Source: Hexactinellida sp. DTS-2022 (lineage: Eukaryota; Porifera; Hexactinellida). Taken from it: 64,000 bases of DNA. Where the stretch lies: assembly GCA_028753945.1 (NCBI GenBank), contig JAPNXP010000002.1, positions 8,308,001 to 8,372,000 of the forward strand, read 5' to 3'. Below, piece by piece: positions 59,942 through 64,000 of this stretch; the stretch's first letter is position 1, and each line of letters opens with the position of its first letter. The position numbers and the translations under genes are program-made. The notes under the pieces were generated by a model. That model did no database searches. It saw only the letters and a list, made by a program, of their open reading frames with translations, and was not told the origin of the DNA.

Positions 59942-62341
59942 CAGTGCCGGATTTAGGGTGTTGTGAGCCTAGGGCTTTTTATTATTTTTGGGCCTATTTT
60001 TATATCCTTTATTTTTCCAATGTAGTCCCTACTTACATATTTAACGGTGTCCGGACAGGGCTAATTACAGAAATTCTTTTATTCCACCGGAATTTTTTTT
60101 TTTTATAAATATACACTCAATGACATAAATATTTGTCCTCCAATCTTAATTTTGATTTTGTCATTCATAAGTGTCACAATATGACGTTGCAACACCTCCA
60201 TATATGGTAAAGATTACAAATTTTTCCGATATCATTGAAATTTTACAGTAGAGTATGAGTAATAGTAGACATTATCTTGTTTTTTCTAGAAGTAATATAT
60301 TGGGGGGGAATACTAAGACACTTTAGAATCAAAATGAAATGTTAGTAAGTGACTATATTTAGAAATTAGAACAAATAAACACTTAATTTTCAAATGCATG
60401 TTTCAAAGAATAATAAAATTGATTTAGAAAGCTTAGTTTTGATGAAATGGGTTGAGTTATCTTTACAAACTCAACTGCATTGTCAATAACATAACTATAT
60501 CGAAAAAAAATAGGAAGTAGAATGAGTAATTTATGATTTGGGATTGAATATAGGAACAGAATGTGTGAAATTTCCCAATAAATTGAAGAAATGTGGACTT
60601 TGAATCGAAAACTGTAAAAAAATCGAGGAGAAAAAATTAAATTCATTGTTATCGCTAGTTCGATAGGTTTCTAAGAAACTCAATTTCTTATACAACAACT
60701 AGTTAGAAGTTGGGAAGTGCTTCTACAAAAGATTATAGACTATTAGACTATGTTACGGTCAATTAGAAGCCATTTTTAGAAATTCTATTTATAATTTCCT
60801 ACATTTTGAAATTTGAATTTTTAAAAGTGCAGTTATTCTTAGAAATGCCTTCGAAGATACTTGTCATGAATCACAAGTAGTTATGAAGAAGCAATACAAA
60901 TTTACCATTGTAATTTGTCTGAATCCCTATCCGGACACCGTTAAGCATAAACAATGAAATAACACTTTTTCTTTCATAATTACTATTAATATAAACCAGT
61001 TCTTCGGTCTAGGTCGCATCGTGTCCTTTTTCGTTCGTGTTAGACTACAAAACACAATTAACGGACGCTTCGCGACCTTACCAACCTCAAAAGATCACTC
61101 ATAATAAATAAGTTAAGCCTGTGAATTGTAAATTACACGTACTTAATTTAATTCAGATTAGTTTGTCGCAATTTGGGAGTCAATGTAATTCAACTTCTTA
61201 ATTAAAATGCTATTTAATACCAAGATTTCCCTCCTGATTATAAATTGTTGGATCAATATGTCATTTACAAATTACAATGCAGAAGATATAGGCGGGTATA
61301 TCGTTGAAATATTTGATAGTAATTTCATGCATAATTATGTGATTGACGTAAGCAAGAATAAATCACCAATAGAAGTAGACTGCCAAATTGGATTAATCAA
61401 AGTAAGCAATCTCGGAAAAATGTAGGTGAAGATTAAATCTCCAAAACACAATTTGATCAATGAGGAAGCTGTTTGAGGTACGTTTTTGATAATACCTGGC
61501 GGAGATTAAAACTGAAAATTGTTAAATTTTGAGGAGAAATACAATACAATATATATTATAATGTGACAAATTTGTGTCGACTGAATCAAAATAGTAGGAG
61601 TAAAATCCAAATTAGTTCCTACGTGAACGAAAGGCTATAATCCCATAAATCGTAACGTATGCTTCATTTTATGGAGCCTTGTAATCTAAAATTGTGGTTG
61701 ATTCAGACAAAGATTAATGAGTTATTCCCAAATACACTCAAAACTCCCATATCCGGCCTCTCTTAACGAAGGTTGCCCGTAACGGGAATTTCCCCGCATC
61801 TCAGAAAGTTTATTGTCCATATTTTTATCATTAAATGTGATTTTTAGCAAATGAGACATATTTAGTTTGACTATACATCAATAAGGGTGCCCGTTTGGAA
61901 GGTTGTGCGCTTTTATGACATCAGAATGCCGATATTTCGTTTAGAAGACGTTAAGACCAATTCATCTTTGTGAACGTCTAAAATTACCCCTGGATACCAA
62001 TTTGTATTTTTCTAGATCATATTGTCTTCCCTAATAATTCAAGACTAACACACACAATTGCACAAAAGCAGACAACAATTATGCTTTTAATATATGGATA
62101 GATAACTTTTATAGAGAAAAATGTCACGTAGTACTTATGTATCTGGTGTTGCTAAATTTTTATTGAAACTTCGGGTTTAGCTCAAGCAAACTATTCATTA
62201 TATTTTGAAGTTTTTTCGGCGGAAACTAGTTTCTACTCCCTAATCAATCCCATTTCCAGGTCAAGTTGACCTAAACTGGGCCTAAGAATGAAGTGGGCCT
62301 AGGGCTTTAGCCCGAGCAGCACTATGGTAAATCCGCTACTG
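59942..62341. mobile_element. hAT-type element, 2.40 kb, inside the OTU gene
   Basis: Perfect 8-bp duplication TGTATAAT at 59934-59941 and 62342-62349. Ends CAGTGCCGGATTTAGGG and, on the other strand, CAGTAGCGGATTTACC. Inner parts repeat GGGCCTAGGGCTTT. A TTAA element (60045-60940) is nested within. No hAT transposase frame is visible; the 72-codon frame at 61207-61425 (DIGGYIVEIFDSNFMHNYVI) is unassigned. Confidence 0.85.
60045..60940. mobile_element. TTAA element family T5 (896 bp)
   Basis: TTAA at 60041-60044 and 60941-60944. Ends CGGTGTCCGGACAGGG and, on the other strand, CGGTGTCCGGATAGGG. No second copy in the window. Non-coding. Confidence 0.7.
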
Positions 62342-62349
62342 TGTATAAT

Positions 62350-62805
62350 GTTCAACCAGATGGTAACTGTTTGTACCGTACCGTACTCTATCTCATATAA
62401 TATTTGGCACTGAAATTTCTTTCGAGATATTAAAGTACAATCTGATTAATACATTCATTACCAGTACCCAGCATCACTACAATGTTATGCGCACATCTGG
62501 CATACACAGTGAGCAGGAATTGCATGAACACATTAACGCTATTTCTGCATCCAACGCTTGGGGTACAAATGTTGAACTTAATATGTTAGCCGCCTTGGCT
62601 GGAATTGACATATTATCAGTTGACTGTACTCATGTCAACTCAATGAATTGGAACATTCTCCCTAACTATTAACACAATAAGTTAGACACTCCTATTGAAT
62701 GTGATCCGATTTTTAATGCACAGAAAGTCTGTATTTTACATCATAGACTTAGTAGCCGTCTAGAAGGAAATGAACATTTTGATTCCTTCTTTTTTGCTTA
62801 GTAAT
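62350..62805 (+). pseudogene. OTU cysteine-protease domain, interrupted
   Basis: Directly after the hAT duplication the sequence reads VQPDGNCLYRTVLYLI, the OTU catalytic block with Asp and Cys (DGNC.(Y/F)R). NVMRTSGIHSEQELHEHINA and NAWGTNVELNMLAALAGIDI follow, and NEHFDSF near 62775 sits where the catalytic His is found. Stops and frame changes occur after ILPNY, so it is broken. OTU domains are known as extra parts of animal Helitrons, which fits the helicase alongside. Confidence 0.75.
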
Positions 62806-64000
62806 GTTTCATCGCATTGATGAATATAATATTACCTCGGCTGCTTACAGTTCAGGCTCTCGAAGGTCAGAACTAGCGCCCTTCTGGATGAGTTCATAAG
62901 TTCATAACTTAGAAAATTCTTTCAATCTATGAAAATACTTTTAATAACTTTTGATACTCATCATTTTTTTCAATCCATTTTACAACAGGTAGCTCTAAGG
63001 AATCTTGCTGTGCGACGCTTTCAGATATTGTCTGATTGTGGCGCCTCAGGTGAGACGTTTTAGGTAAGAATGACTGACCGTACTACTGAAATAGTGCTAA
63101 CATGACTTCCTATTTCTGGCTCCCAGTGCTGACACCTTCATAATGATAGTACACACTATCATGTTGATTGTGGCGCCTTATGTATTTTAAGCTACTTTGT
63201 TTAAAATTGACAAATTATCGAGCTTAAATTGACACGCAATTAACCATATTGAATACTAAACACATGTGTACGTATGTATATATCATAAAGAATAATATCT
63301 TTCATCTACTATTTTCTCGATGAGTGGAGGTTTCTTGGAATTTTATTTGGTGAGTATACTATTTATATGTATTGTTAATGAATACTTCAGATATTAATTC
63401 CTTATAATTTCCAAGACAATCAACAATACTTTAATTGGACATCTATTAATTGGGATCAAGAGATGACCAATCATGATCAATGATTCATGATGCTACTCAT
63501 TGGAATAGATATAAAGACATATTAATGGTGAGAATGTAGAGATATTTAGTTTCACTATTTTAAACGTTGTTGTAGATTAGTAATTTCACCATTAAATCAA
63601 CTAAAACTAACAGAATAGTCCTATCTACGGGGTATCGAGTCAGCGAATACAGAATCAACAGCACTCTCTAAGGAGTTCCTATCTACCAACAGAAACACAA
63701 TAAGCAACAACTTCCATATCCATAGGTGCCACTCGAAGAGGGAAGGGGCCTGGTAACACGAGTGGCTCGCAGTAGACGCTTAGTAGTTTTGCTGTGTAAA
63801 CCCTCCAGGGGAATGGAAGTACAATTGTGTAAACAATTATAATTTTGATTTAAAACATAAAATCAAACAAAACCTTGTACAGCATTTACTTAATAATAAA
63901 AGCTTGGAAAAGTTAATAATAACTAAAACAGAATACAATAATCGATTTACCAAAAGTATGCATAAATCCGCTGAAAAAATGAAAATTTACAACGAATCCA
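62806..64000. other. No gene seen
   Basis: AT-rich sequence. TGATTGTGGCGCCT occurs at 63034 and 63165, bracketing about 130 bp with an ATGATAGT-ACACTATCAT palindrome. A GC-richer patch at 63720-63810 has no open frame. Confidence 0.45.

Noticed and set aside
61207-61425. 72-codon frame inside the 2.4-kb hAT element
   Set aside because: No resemblance to hAT transposase motifs and no supporting splice sites that I would trust.

Overview
This is a window of an AT-rich invertebrate-type animal genome dominated by mobile DNA. The evidence is relics of animal DNA transposon families (P/THAP9-like, Transib/RAG1-like, Mutator-like, Helitron), many short non-autonomous elements with clean target-site duplications, a long satellite array, and one exon of a PARP14-type ADP-ribosyltransferase gene. 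I see no operons, bacterial genes, rRNA, tRNA or CRISPR. The species cannot be named from the sequence.

Layout. 1-10576: a minus-strand P-superfamily transposase (THAP domain at 10576-10157, body at 9428-7453, C-terminus at 2836-2119), split by a 0.72-kb TTAA element, a 373-bp hAT element and a 4.6-kb block of nested elements. 10888-13165: two candidate exons, then a GC-richer coding region (11655-12546) for a Mutator-like transposase C-terminus joined to a PHD-like zinc finger, with a poly(A) signal. 13130-21170: dispersed repeats, TTAA elements and a hAT element full of GTTCGTTCA repeats. 21993-35706: roughly 90 copies of a 116-bp satellite that flips orientation at a palindrome at 32501, interrupted by a 0.8-kb segment and a 2.1-kb TTAA element that carries an 83-bp minisatellite.

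35707-45860: a candidate host exon, more MITEs, and two further P-type transposase copies on the plus strand (39073-40177 and about 42250-45860). 46138-50735: foldback and TTAA repeats. 51433-53619: a Transib/RAG1-like transposase whose first 364 codons are open. 54240-55424: a hAT element holding two TTAA elements. 55865-56503: the PARP catalytic exon (minus strand). 58655-59450: a Helitron/PIF1-type helicase C-terminus, minus strand, head-to-head with a plus-strand OTU-protease region (59456-62805) that is split by a 2.4-kb hAT element with a perfect 8-bp duplication.

The common thread is nesting. At least six sequence families sit between TTAA duplications (piggyBac-like target choice), six hAT-type insertions have 7-8-bp duplications, and others carry TA or 3-bp duplications. 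These clean insertions give a relative order of events. No transposase for the TTAA or hAT families lies in the window, so they were mobilised from elsewhere.
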